Shown: piece by piece, positions 7,703-16,426 of the stretch | Position numbering within the stretch: position 1 is the first letter of the stretch | Layout: the number at the start of each line of letters is the position of its first letter | Assembly: GCA_013122435.1 (NCBI GenBank) | Contig: WYDT01000011.1 | Location: 154,994-218,993, forward strand | Reading direction: 5' to 3' | Source: Chloroflexi bacterium AL-N1 | Lineage (GTDB): Bacteria; Chloroflexota; Chloroflexia; Chloroflexales; Roseiflexaceae | Length of the DNA: 64,000 bases | Made by a program: the position numbers and the translations under genes | The notes under the pieces: generated by a model | What the model was told of the DNA's origin: nothing | What the model saw: only the letters and a program-made list of their open reading frames with translations | Database searches by the model: none

Positions 7703-9837
7703 TTTCCTCCTGTGTCACATTCGTCAACTGCAGCAAGCAAACCTGCTGACTCCCAGGCCAGCATGCCACCCTGTAAAATCTTGATGTCGGTATAGCCAGT
7801 GTCTCGCGCAATCGCAAACACGCGGGCGCTGCGCCGACCACCACGGCAGACAAACACAACGGGACGGCTCCGTGGGATTTGTTGCATGCTCGTAATCACT
7901 TCGGTAAACGGCACCAGACGCGACTGTGGGACATGGCCCCGGCGAAACTCACGCGGTTCACGGACATCGATCACGAGCGGCGCATTATCTTCACGCAACC
8001 AGTGCCATAAATCGTTGGGGGATATCTCATCGATATCATCTGCTGGTAGTTCGTCATAGAGAGGAATCTCGACCGGGTAGTCCGGGCGCGGTAGATTCTG
8101 ACACTCACGAAAGACTCGCACATTACTCTCATAAATACAGATGGCCGGATCTAACACGCGATAGAACAGATATTCAATCGCTGTATCCTCATCAAGAACG
8201 TGATCATGCCCCAGGAAATCGCAAAATTTTGTGGATTGCATGACCTTCCACACCGGATCACGAATACTAACGAGATACACATCACCACCCTGATCACGAT
8301 ACATACGCACCACATTTTCGAGCATATGAATGCCACTGATGTCACAGTGTTGCACACTCTGCAACCGTAAGAGCAAAAAGCGCTGGCTGCTATTGCGTGC
8401 ACGATGCCGACAGATCGTTTCCTCGACGTGGCTCACTGCACCAAAATAGAGATCGCCAAGAATGTCGATAATAGCTAACTGCGGACACTCTGGCTTCTGT
8501 GGTTGGTGCGTCCAATGACGAAACGCATCATCAGGGACAACCGAGTGCACACGGGGCATACTTGTTTTCATAATGTAGTAGGCCAGTGCCATGATGATAC
8601 CGATGAGCACTGCAAACTGGAGTGGAAGGAGCAATGTAGCAAACAATGTTACGACCATAATCACGGCATCCCCACGTGCCCCGCGCCAGATACGCACCAT
8701 TTCTTTGCGATCAATCATGCCAATTGCGATGACAATGAGTACTATCGCCAGGGCTGCACGTGGGACGTACGCGGTCAGAGGAGCCAGGAAGAGCATTCCA
8801 ATCAATACGACAAGACCAGAGAATACCGCAGCCATCGGTGTTCTGGCACCTGCACGATAATTCAAGGCAGACCGATTGAACGATCCTGAACAGGGATAAC
8901 CAGAGAGTAACCCACTCGCAATGTTCGCCAACCCTTGACCAATAAACTCCTGATTGCTGTCGATACGCTGACCACTCTGGGCAGCAATTGAGCGAGCGAT
9001 GGCCGTCGCCTCCACCAGACCAATGGTGGCTAAAGCCAGTGCTCCCATCGAAAGTTCACCAATTAAGGTTAGATCTACCAGCGATATCTGGGCCAGGGTC
9101 GGCAAACCACCCGGCAGCGGCCCAAGAATGACAACTCCCTCACGATCCAGATGAAACGCCCACACCACGAATGCTGCCAGTACCAGACCAATCAGCGGGG
9201 CTGGTATTTTGGGAATCAACCGCCGCAACGCAATAATTACTCCAATGGTAACAGCGCCAATCGCAAGACTGGGAAGATGAATATCAGGGATATGCAAAGC
9301 TACATGCTGCAATGTGCTCAATACTCCGGGACCAGCAGCAGACTCCAGACGCAATAGATGGTTAATCTGTCCAATACAAATCAGAGCACCTGCACCAGCA
9401 GTAAACCCGATCACAACAGAGTCGGAGACAAAATTGACCAGTACTCCAAGACGTGCTATGCCCATGATGAGACGGAAGGTACCAACCATCACAGCCAACA
9501 CACCTGCTGCAGCGATAAAGGTGGGCGTACCAGGTTCTGCAATTGGCAGCAAGGTTGAAAGGACCAGAATCGATGCAGTATTGGTCGGACCACTATGCAG
9601 GTGATTTGACGATCCCCATAAACCACCAATGATAGCCACCACCACCGCCGAGTACAAACCCATTTCCGGTGGTAAACCGGCCAGCAGTGCAAAAGCAATC
9701 GCCTGTGGAATAAGCACCACACCGACAGTTAAACCGGCAATACTGTCAGCGCGTAGGTTCTCGATCTGATACGAACGCAAGAGATTGACAGGTCGCAACA
9801 ACACGGATGGAACTGTTTGGAGACTCGTCAACATCAT
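7699..9837 (-). CDS. SulP-family anion transporter with STAS and C-terminal rhodanese domain
   Basis: A 712-residue fusion. Residues about 20-440 form the SulP membrane domain with multiple hydrophobic helices (IAGLTVGVVLIPQAIAFALL, GSFNRSALNYRAGARTP). Residues about 460-570 form a STAS domain (RLQSVQHCDISGIHML). Residues about 610-705 form a rhodanese domain with VIDVREPREFRRGHVP and the active-site loop CRGGRR. It probably imports sulfate or bicarbonate. The rhodanese could handle sulfur at the membrane or act as an anion sensor; this is inference. SulP-rhodanese fusions are known in some lineages. It is first in an operon with glpX, and a candidate promoter TTGACC-17-TATTTC lies just upstream. 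Confidence 0.88.
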   Translation of the reverse strand: MMLTSLQTVPSVLLRPVNLLRSYQIENLRADSIAGLTVGVVLIPQAIAFALLAGLPPEMGLYSAVVVAIIGGLWGSSNHLHSGPTNTASILVLSTLLPIAEPGTPTFIAAAGVLAVMVGTFRLIMGIARLGVLVNFVSDSVVIGFTAGAGALICIGQINHLLRLESAAGPGVLSTLQHVALHIPDIHLPSLAIGAVTIGVIIALRRLIPKIPAPLIGLVLAAFVVWAFHLDREGVVILGPLPGGLPTLAQISLVDLTLIGELSMGALALATIGLVEATAIARSIAAQSGQRIDSNQEFIGQGLANIASGLLSGYPCSGSFNRSALNYRAGARTPMAAVFSGLVVLIGMLFLAPLTAYVPRAALAIVLIVIAIGMIDRKEMVRIWRGARGDAVIMVVTLFATLLLPLQFAVLIGIIMALAYYIMKTSMPRVHSVVPDDAFRHWTHQPQKPECPQLAIIDILGDLYFGAVSHVEETICRHRARNSSQRFLLLRLQSVQHCDISGIHMLENVVRMYRDQGGDVYLVSIRDPVWKVMQSTKFCDFLGHDHVLDEDTAIEYLFYRVLDPAICIYESNVRVFRECQNLPRPDYPVEIPLYDELPADDIDEISPNDLWHWLREDNAPLVIDVREPREFRRGHVPQSRLVPFTEVITSMQQIPRSRPVVFVCRGGRRSARVFAIARDTGYTDIKILQGGMLAWESAGLLAAVDECDTGGK

Positions 9838-10210
9838 TATTGTTCCTATCTACGAAATAGACACACGAGGATGAGCGGTCAACCCTCCATTATTCTACCA
9901 CCAATGCTTTATATGCCACATTAAGAGGACAGCGCCATTCGTGTCACATTACTATACAAAAGCGTACAATTTAATCCTCTAGTCAATTTCATCTACAACA
10001 AGCCAAGCATTGGTCAACATGAGCCTTTTCTTTTATAATGGGCTATGCCTGCAGAGTAGTAAAGCCATTCGCAACCTGAGTCATCTTCCACCCACACCAC
10101 TCGACAGGATCTACTGATCTTGTCGTATCAACTACTACGGGTGCAGTTCGTTGGTTTGCAGTTATTGAATGTAGCCCACACCAAAGGTGGTGTGGATAAG
10201 GAGATTCATC
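9838..10210. other. divergent intergenic region
   Basis: This 370-base gap separates the minus-strand SulP gene from the plus-strand secreted protein and should hold promoters for both. TTGGTC (10010-10015) and TATAAT (10034-10039), 18 apart, suit the plus-strand gene. No gene or RNA was recognised. Confidence 0.5.
10010..10039 (+). promoter_or_regulatory. putative promoter of the delta-60 protein gene
   Basis: TTGGTC at 10010-10015 and a perfect TATAAT at 10034-10039 with an 18-base spacer, about 170 bases before the coding start. Confidence 0.45.
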
Positions 10211-11578
10211 ATGTTAAGGACGCATGCTATCGCAGTCGCCACCCTGGTGACCCTGTTCGCCGTTGCCGCCGTCCCTGGTCACGCCCAACTTCCCACACAC
10301 ATCCCAACCATTGCTCAAACCGAACGCCCTGCCGACGACCTCGACCCGACCTTTGGCACGAACGGGCAGGTCATTTCCGATCTCACCAATAACACGGATG
10401 CTGCTGACGCCGTCCTCCTGCCCGATGATCGCATTCTGGTTCTGGGCACCCTCTTCTATCCAGAAGGATCAACAGACGGCGAAGGCAGCGACTTGATGTT
10501 GATGCGCTTTACCAGTGATGGGGTACCAGACCCCACCTTTGGGGAGAACGGGATTGCAACAGCAAATGTTGCACAGGGTGATAAGGCACAAAAACTGATA
10601 ATTCAACCAGATAATAAAATCATTGCTATGGGACAAAACTCTGTCGGGACAGTGGAATTGGCACGCTTTAATCCCGATGGAAGCCTCGACACAACTTTCG
10701 GGAATGGTGGTAGTACACAAACATGGTTCAATGCACATCTTTTCAGCTCAGACTACATTGAACTCCAACCTGATAATAATATACTACTCATAGGTGCTAT
10801 ATCTGATTTAGATCTTCAAACCGCACGTTATGGCTTTGCGCGCTATGATCCAGATGGAAACCTTGACACAAATTTCGGGAATAATGGTCTTCTTATTCCA
10901 GATGCGAGCAATCTTGTTCAAGCTGTCACCATCAAAGCAGATGGAAAGATACTTATTGCAGGGGAAACCGCACGGTTTGATTCTCGAGACCCAGATATAA
11001 CAGTAACACGGTATAATCCAGATGGCACCAAAGATACAGAGTTCGGAGACGATGGCATTATTACAATGCTAGCGAATGAAACACTCCAACATCTTCTTTT
11101 TCAGGAGAATAATGACCTTCTTGCAGCAATGAGTATATTTCCAGATGGCGGTTCAATCGATAATGATCGTGACATCGCTTTAACCAAATATCGTGCTGAT
11201 GGTTCGGTTGATCCGGATTTCCGTAGCAACGAAACATCAAGTATTGATGCAGGTAGATTAGAACAAACTGTTGCAATAACTGTATCACCAACCGGTCAAA
11301 TCATACTCGTAGGAACCACTAGCACAGGCAACTCTGAGTTTTTCGACAATTTTATCGTGCGATATGCGCCAGATGGCAGCATCGAAGGCGCCATTACGAC
11401 TGATTTAGGCAAGGAAGAAATTCCCTGTCAGGTGCTCATTCAGTCCGACGGGAAATTCGTCGTTGTTGGCACCACACAAGACTTTGCAATAAGTGATGCA
11501 GGCGAGTCAGATTTCTTTCTGCTGCGGTATCTCAATTCACCCTTCAACCAGGTCTATCTCCCTTTGACGAGTCGCTAA
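10211..11578 (+). CDS. secreted delta-60 repeat protein with VYLPL C-terminus
   Basis: A 455-residue exported protein. Residues 1-25 form a signal peptide (short basic start, hydrophobic core, GHAQ cleavage site). At least six delta-60 repeats follow, each with a D-x-x-FG-x-x-G core: DPTFGTNG, DPTFGENG, DTTFGNGG, DTNFGNNG, DTEFGDDG and a degenerate DPDFRSN. They should fold into a beta-propeller-like repeat. The chain ends NQVYLPLTSR, a hydrophobic YLPL tail common on exported Chloroflexota proteins and possibly a sorting signal (inference). AAGGAG precedes ATG 10211; an upstream GTG at 10187 is less likely. Function is unknown. Confidence 0.85.
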   Translation: MLRTHAIAVATLVTLFAVAAVPGHAQLPTHIPTIAQTERPADDLDPTFGTNGQVISDLTNNTDAADAVLLPDDRILVLGTLFYPEGSTDGEGSDLMLMRFTSDGVPDPTFGENGIATANVAQGDKAQKLIIQPDNKIIAMGQNSVGTVELARFNPDGSLDTTFGNGGSTQTWFNAHLFSSDYIELQPDNNILLIGAISDLDLQTARYGFARYDPDGNLDTNFGNNGLLIPDASNLVQAVTIKADGKILIAGETARFDSRDPDITVTRYNPDGTKDTEFGDDGIITMLANETLQHLLFQENNDLLAAMSIFPDGGSIDNDRDIALTKYRADGSVDPDFRSNETSSIDAGRLEQTVAITVSPTGQIILVGTTSTGNSEFFDNFIVRYAPDGSIEGAITTDLGKEEIPCQVLIQSDGKFVVVGTTQDFAISDAGESDFFLLRYLNSPFNQVYLPLTSR

Positions 11579-11646
11579 CACCAATACGGTCTGCCGGGCA
11601 ATGTGGGTGGCGTCGCCCGGTGCCGCATTTCTCCTCCGCCGCATCT

Positions 11647-11654
11647 GCTATAAT
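11647..11654 (+). promoter_or_regulatory. extended -10 promoter element
   Basis: TGCTATAAT spans 11646-11654, an extended -10 with no good -35. It sits about 40 bases before the lipid kinase gene. The same TGCTATAAT occurs before the pseudokinase gene at 14325-14333. Confidence 0.45.
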
Positions 11655-11691
11655 ACACAATACGTAAACTCACCAACCCACACAAACAACT

Positions 11692-12402
11692 ATGACTACT
11701 CAGGAAATCATTGGTCTGATCGTGTCCTATGCATATGCAACAGGGCTGCTCGTTATTGCTGAAGTGTTGCGACGGAAGATTGGGATACCTGCTGAAATCA
11801 CACGCAAGTTCGTGCATATTGGTGCAGGCATGTGGGTTTTTGGCATTCTGTCGCTCTTCGACCGCTGGCAAATCGGTATCATCCCCTTTGCCACATTTAT
11901 TGTTGTCAACTTTATTATCTATCGTTATCGCCTCGTGGCAGCGCTCCACGACGACCACAACTCTCCTGGAACCATTTACTTCGCGGCGGTTATTACCCTG
12001 TTGTTTGGTTTGTTATGGAGGCCACAGGGAACCGTTGACCATGTGCCTATCGCGGTCGCCGGGATCATGGTACTCACATGGGGCGATGCGCTCGCGGCGC
12101 TGGTAGGGCGTCGTTTTGGCCAGCATACCTATCGCATTGGTCAAAGCACACGATCAGTGGAAGGCTCTTTCACACTTTTTATTGTGGCTTGTATAGTCAT
12201 CTGGGGAACACTCCAATTCCTCCCCGGTTCCTCACTCGCATCGACAGCCGAACCACTCAGCGCCGTGCACGTGATGATCGCAACCACTCTAGGTGCTTTG
12301 GCAGCCACCCTCGCCGAAGCGATCTCACCCCACGGCACCGATAACCTGAGTGTCCCACTTGCAGCAACCGGCACAATCTGGCTTATCAGTGCTGTAATGT
12401 AG
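11692..12402 (+). CDS. CTP-dependent lipid/isoprenoid kinase family membrane protein (phytol/dolichol/diacylglycerol kinase-like)
   Basis: A 236-residue integral membrane protein with about six hydrophobic segments. The family motif is TWGDALAALVGRRFG, the CTP-binding signature shared by phytol kinase (VTE5), dolichol kinase (SEC59) and DGK1. It is preceded by RKFVHIGAG and followed by SVEGSF, both conserved in the family. It probably phosphorylates a long-chain alcohol such as phytol, farnesol or diacylglycerol; which one cannot be told. It is a single gene convergent with recJ, with only two bases between the stops. Confidence 0.8.
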   Translation: MTTQEIIGLIVSYAYATGLLVIAEVLRRKIGIPAEITRKFVHIGAGMWVFGILSLFDRWQIGIIPFATFIVVNFIIYRYRLVAALHDDHNSPGTIYFAAVITLLFGLLWRPQGTVDHVPIAVAGIMVLTWGDALAALVGRRFGQHTYRIGQSTRSVEGSFTLFIVACIVIWGTLQFLPGSSLASTAEPLSAVHVMIATTLGALAATLAEAISPHGTDNLSVPLAATGTIWLISAVM

Positions 12403-12404
12403 CG

Positions 12405-14117
12405 CTACTGTGCTCGACGTAGATCTTTGATATTGATCTGGAGTTTGCGATTGCCATTCCACTCATTTGCCTCAAGCGTGTAGGCAATATCGATCCATGG
12501 ATGCTGCTGAAAATAGCGTGCAAGATGGCCTAGACGAAAAGCGATTGCTTCGTATGATGGACCACCCTCTCCATCGGTGATTCGTAACTTCAAGTGCTGA
12601 TCCTGAAAGCCCTTCGCCTGAGCACTCGCCACATACACACGCCGACTCATCAGGATCGGTTGGGCATTCGCCTGGCCAAACGGCTCTAATAGTTGTAATT
12701 GGTCCAGCAGATCCCAGGTCAGAGTCTCAAGTGGTGTCTCAGCATCAATCTCAAGCATCGACATCAAAAGCTCGTCTGACAGGTGTGTCTCTGCATAATC
12801 AAGGAGATATGCTTCTAAATCAGGCAAACGATCCGTCTCAATCGTGAAGCCAGCCGCCGCTGAGTGTCCCCCATAACGCACAAACATCTCGCCACACGAT
12901 GTCAGTGCCTCAATCATGTTAAAACCGGACACAGAGCGCGCCGATCCGCGTGATGTCTCAGCACCGCGTTCAATCAACAGTACTGGTCGAGCAAACTCAT
13001 CTACGAGTTTTGAAGCCACCAGACCAACAATCCCTGCTTGATACTGCTCATCATCAAGGACAATGATATGGTTCTTATCTTTCTCCAACTCTTTCACTTT
13101 GTTACGGGCATGCTCCTGAATCTCCCTCGTCAATCCCTGACGCTGCCGATTCGCTTCACTCAGGTTTTTGGCCAATGTACGTGCCGCATCGAGATCGTCG
13201 GCTAGCAGTAACTTGTAGGAGAGCACTGCATCATCGATACGTCCGGCAGCATTAAGGCGTGGTCCCAGCATAAAGCTGATGTCACTTGCGCGGATCTTGC
13301 CTTGCACCAGACCAGCATCGTCGAGAAGCGCACGCAAGCCCGGTCGTTCGGTGGCATTGACAGATTCGAGACCGGCCTTGACCAGAACACGGTTTTCACC
13401 ATTGAGCGGCCCCATGTCCGTCACCGTTCCCAATGCAACCACATCGAGCAGATCACGCCCACGCAGCGCCATTTTGGCACCACCGCGTACAAGTGCCTGT
13501 ACCAGCTTAAAGGCAATACCCACCCCGACAAGTTGCTTGTACGGGTACTCACAACCAGGCTGCTTGGGGTTGATAATGGCATATGCTTCTGGCAGTTCCT
13601 CTGGCGGCGTATGATGATCAGTGACGATAATATCCAACCCAACGGTGTTCGCGTAAGCAACCTCGGCTGTATTGCTGATACCACAATCCACTGTAATTAG
13701 TAAACGAACGCCCTCAGCATTCAAACGGTCGATGGCTTCTGTATTAAGTCCATACCCTTCACGAACCCGGTGGGGGATATACGGTCGGATATCGCCACCC
13801 ATCGCAGTAATAACCTGGACTAATAGTGTTACTGCCGTTACACCATCAGCATCGAAATCGCCATACACTGCAATGGGTTCGTGTTCGTTGATCGCAGTGA
13901 TAACCCGTTCGGCAGCACACTGCATGTCTTTCATCAAGAATGGATCATGCAGCCCTACACGATAATCAGCCGTTAGAAAGGCATCTATATCTTTGGGATC
14001 TCGCAACCCACGTTGATATAACAGTGTTGCGACAAGTGGTGTATACCGATCCATGGTGGCTAGAAAACCAGATGGTGCCGAATCACGGACAATCCAGCGC
14101 TTCTTCCGTGCGGACAT
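12405..14117 (-). CDS. recJ: single-stranded-DNA-specific exonuclease RecJ
   Basis: A 5'-3' ssDNA exonuclease used in recombination and repair, 570 residues. DHH-family motifs are visible: YGDFDADGVTA (motif I), TVDCGIS (motif II), VTDHHTPP (motif III, which names the family) and the C-terminal DHHA1 motif GGHSAAAGFTI. An OB-type substrate-binding region follows (residues about 460-570). The ATG at 14117 is consistent with family N-termini (RWIVRDSAP). It is monocistronic and divergent from the pseudokinase gene. Confidence 0.93.
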   Translation of the reverse strand: MSARKKRWIVRDSAPSGFLATMDRYTPLVATLLYQRGLRDPKDIDAFLTADYRVGLHDPFLMKDMQCAAERVITAINEHEPIAVYGDFDADGVTAVTLLVQVITAMGGDIRPYIPHRVREGYGLNTEAIDRLNAEGVRLLITVDCGISNTAEVAYANTVGLDIIVTDHHTPPEELPEAYAIINPKQPGCEYPYKQLVGVGIAFKLVQALVRGGAKMALRGRDLLDVVALGTVTDMGPLNGENRVLVKAGLESVNATERPGLRALLDDAGLVQGKIRASDISFMLGPRLNAAGRIDDAVLSYKLLLADDLDAARTLAKNLSEANRQRQGLTREIQEHARNKVKELEKDKNHIIVLDDEQYQAGIVGLVASKLVDEFARPVLLIERGAETSRGSARSVSGFNMIEALTSCGEMFVRYGGHSAAAGFTIETDRLPDLEAYLLDYAETHLSDELLMSMLEIDAETPLETLTWDLLDQLQLLEPFGQANAQPILMSRRVYVASAQAKGFQDQHLKLRITDGEGGPSYEAIAFRLGHLARYFQQHPWIDIAYTLEANEWNGNRKLQINIKDLRRAQ

Positions 14118-14443
14118 GAGCTTTCTCTATCTTGATAGGTAAGGATAATACAATCTCCCGTATGGGAGAGATGAACAATTGCGTCAGTGAGTATAGCATC
14201 TGCATTGCAGTGTTGCAAATAGTAGTTGGTAGCCAGAGATAGTACAATCTGTTCCTACTGCGTCTGAAAGCCTAGGCTTTATTTTGCATTATGTTCGTAT
14301 TATTTTGCAGGCCAAGAACATTTGTGCTATAATAACATCATCACTTTATGTCGAGTTTCGCTTCCTCAATAGATTCTTGCGTTCTCGCCCACTCAACGCT
14401 ATACTGTGGAACGTCTTATACAGCAAAAAGGGTGTAGAGTGCG
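14118..14443. other. divergent intergenic region recJ / pseudokinase
   Basis: This 326-base gap holds one well-formed plus-strand promoter (14305-14333). Nothing else could be supported; no clear minus-strand promoter for recJ was seen. Confidence 0.4.
14305..14333 (+). promoter_or_regulatory. promoter of the pseudokinase gene
   Basis: TTGCAG (14305-14310), a 17-base spacer and TATAAT (14328-14333) with the upstream TG of an extended -10. The leader to the start codon is about 105 bases. Confidence 0.65.
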
Positions 14444-16342
14444 ATGTCTGTATCAAACGCCAGTTCACGAACTCCAACTACTAACGACGATGCCGCCGTA
14501 ACCAAGTCCCCATCAGCTGAATCGCGCGAGCTGACCAATTACCGCTTGGGCGATCGTCTCGAACAAGAAGAACTCGCAACGGTTTACCGGGCAACTCATC
14601 AAACGCTCGATCGGCCTGTCCAAATCCACATTCTCCGTCGCACAGATTGGGTCTCATCAAGTCGCTTTCAACTCGCTGCGCGTCTGTCTGCCCGTTTCAA
14701 CCACCCCAATATCTTGCCTGTTATCGACGCGGGCCACGACGAGCGCTATGGCGCGTATATCGTGACACCACATATCGAAGGACGCACACTAGAAGAAGTA
14801 CTCGCTAATGGACCGCTTGAGTCGATGCTGGCGCTCCGTATCATCACGCAAATTGGCTCAGCACTGGACTATCTGCATGAGCAGAAGGTAGTTCATCGCG
14901 ATGTACGTCCCGGCAACATCCTCCTCACTCCACAGGGAGTGGCGTATCTCAACAATCTAAGTCTGGCTGCCGCACCAGACACACCGGATTTCTCCAGTAT
15001 TGAAGATGGCGATTATCTCACCCCGTACTCGGCACCTGAGCAGACCTTTGTAGACAAGGATGCCTCTCCAGCACAAGACTTTTATAGTATCGGCGCACTA
15101 CTCTACCACATGCTTGGCGGGAATCTCCCACCTGCCCCTGGCGAGAAACTCAAGTCTCTTGGTGAGCGTGATACAGCCATGGCGAATGCAGATCGGGTGG
15201 TGCAAAAGCTGATGATGCAAGAACCAGGTCAACGCTTCCAGAATAGTAGCCAGGTGATAGCAGCGCTGCGTCAGGCATTGCGAGACCAGATCGATGATTC
15301 CACCGACGATATGGAAGAGTCACGCTGGGAAACGATGGCCGAATGGCTTGAAAACCCATTGGAAACAGTGCTTGGTACACTCATCGAGCAGGACTTTTTG
15401 ACCAAGAGCCGTTCCCGTGCCGATCATATGCACCGTACTGGTGTGCTTAAGCGACAGATTGACCGCTGGAGTCGTCAGAGTTTTCTACGAAAACCTGATC
15501 TTGGTGATATTATTCAACCAGACCAGATCACTAGTTACAATGTGTATTTCTATGAGCTAGAAGCGCACTACGAAACACGCACTCCACCTAAAAAACGAAC
15601 AGAAATACATAAAGGTGGTGCACTCACTCCTGCGCTTCAACAACCAGAACTCTGGGATGTCAAAGTACCGGAACTTGAGGCATTTGTAGACGCTCCAGCC
15701 AAAGAGATCGTGATGCCTGGCTCACAAAAAGTGATCGCCTGTACTGAATGTAACGGCACCACCCAAACTGTTTGTAAAACCTGTAGTGGCAAAGGGTCTA
15801 TTGAACGTGTGCGGCGGGTGAAGGCCAGTGATGGCACGACACGCAATGAGAAAATCCAGGAGAATTGTCCTGCATGTCGTGGGTATGGCAAAATCCCGTG
15901 TTCCGGTTGCGAAGCCACCGGCCAGATGCGTGAAGAGCAAGCCTTTACGTGGTCACGTCATGGCCGTGCGTATTTCAACGAAGACGATATCACAGGGCTC
16001 CACAAACCGACACTCGAAGAGCAACTGCAACAGGTCTACAAGGATCGTATCGACCCCTACGAGTCACGTTGGCATCAGGTCGCCCCTCTGCACGAATTGA
16101 TCGAGGAAGCTATCAAGGGCGGTGGCAATGACACTCGTCTGATTACCGCAGAACTTACCATTCGTGGTGTACCAGTGACTGAAGTAGACTATCAACTTTC
16201 AAATGCACCACATAGTCTCACAATTGTTGGCTTCAAAGAAGAGATTCGCGGAGACTGGACCGTCATTGATATAAGCAAACTTGTCCCGTATGCAGTCATT
16301 GCCGTACTTGTGCTGATTCTGCTGCTGGTGATAATGTTTTAA
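14444..16342 (+). CDS. membrane-anchored pseudokinase with DnaJ-type zinc-finger domain
   Basis: A 632-residue protein of unusual design. Residues about 32-285 form a Ser/Thr kinase-like domain with HRDVRPGNILL (H151-R152-D153, N158). The VAIK lysine is His62 (VQIH), the glycine loop is absent, and the DFG triplet is N171-L172-S173, so ATP and metal binding should be lost. Residues about 433-490 carry four CxxC motifs (CTEC, CKTC, CPAC, CSGC) in CxxCxGxG style, as in the DnaJ zinc finger. The last about 22 residues are one hydrophobic helix, suggesting a tail anchor. It is probably a scaffold or sensor at the membrane (inference). It is monocistronic and convergent with hemL. Confidence 0.85.
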   Translation: MSVSNASSRTPTTNDDAAVTKSPSAESRELTNYRLGDRLEQEELATVYRATHQTLDRPVQIHILRRTDWVSSSRFQLAARLSARFNHPNILPVIDAGHDERYGAYIVTPHIEGRTLEEVLANGPLESMLALRIITQIGSALDYLHEQKVVHRDVRPGNILLTPQGVAYLNNLSLAAAPDTPDFSSIEDGDYLTPYSAPEQTFVDKDASPAQDFYSIGALLYHMLGGNLPPAPGEKLKSLGERDTAMANADRVVQKLMMQEPGQRFQNSSQVIAALRQALRDQIDDSTDDMEESRWETMAEWLENPLETVLGTLIEQDFLTKSRSRADHMHRTGVLKRQIDRWSRQSFLRKPDLGDIIQPDQITSYNVYFYELEAHYETRTPPKKRTEIHKGGALTPALQQPELWDVKVPELEAFVDAPAKEIVMPGSQKVIACTECNGTTQTVCKTCSGKGSIERVRRVKASDGTTRNEKIQENCPACRGYGKIPCSGCEATGQMREEQAFTWSRHGRAYFNEDDITGLHKPTLEEQLQQVYKDRIDPYESRWHQVAPLHELIEEAIKGGGNDTRLITAELTIRGVPVTEVDYQLSNAPHSLTIVGFKEEIRGDWTVIDISKLVPYAVIAVLVLILLLVIMF

Positions 16343-16360
16343 GTAGCCCAAAATCGATAA

Positions 16361-16414
16361 AGCGTTAGAACACAGAACGAGAAGTCAACAACTCCTGCTC
16401 TGCGTTCCAACGCT
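16361..16414 (-). terminator. terminator downstream of hemL
   Basis: On the minus strand, AGCGTTGGAACGCAGA (16414-16399) pairs with TCTGTGTTCTAACGCT (16376-16361), a 16-pair stem with two G-U pairs, then a T-rich stretch. It lies between the convergent pseudokinase and hemL genes and best serves the heme cluster. Confidence 0.6.
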
Positions 16415-16426
16415 CAGCCGCTCTCG

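Noticed and set aside
8503..8889. 128-codon plus-strand open frame inside the SulP gene
   Set aside because: It is antisense to a well-conserved transporter, has no ribosome site and an implausible residue composition.
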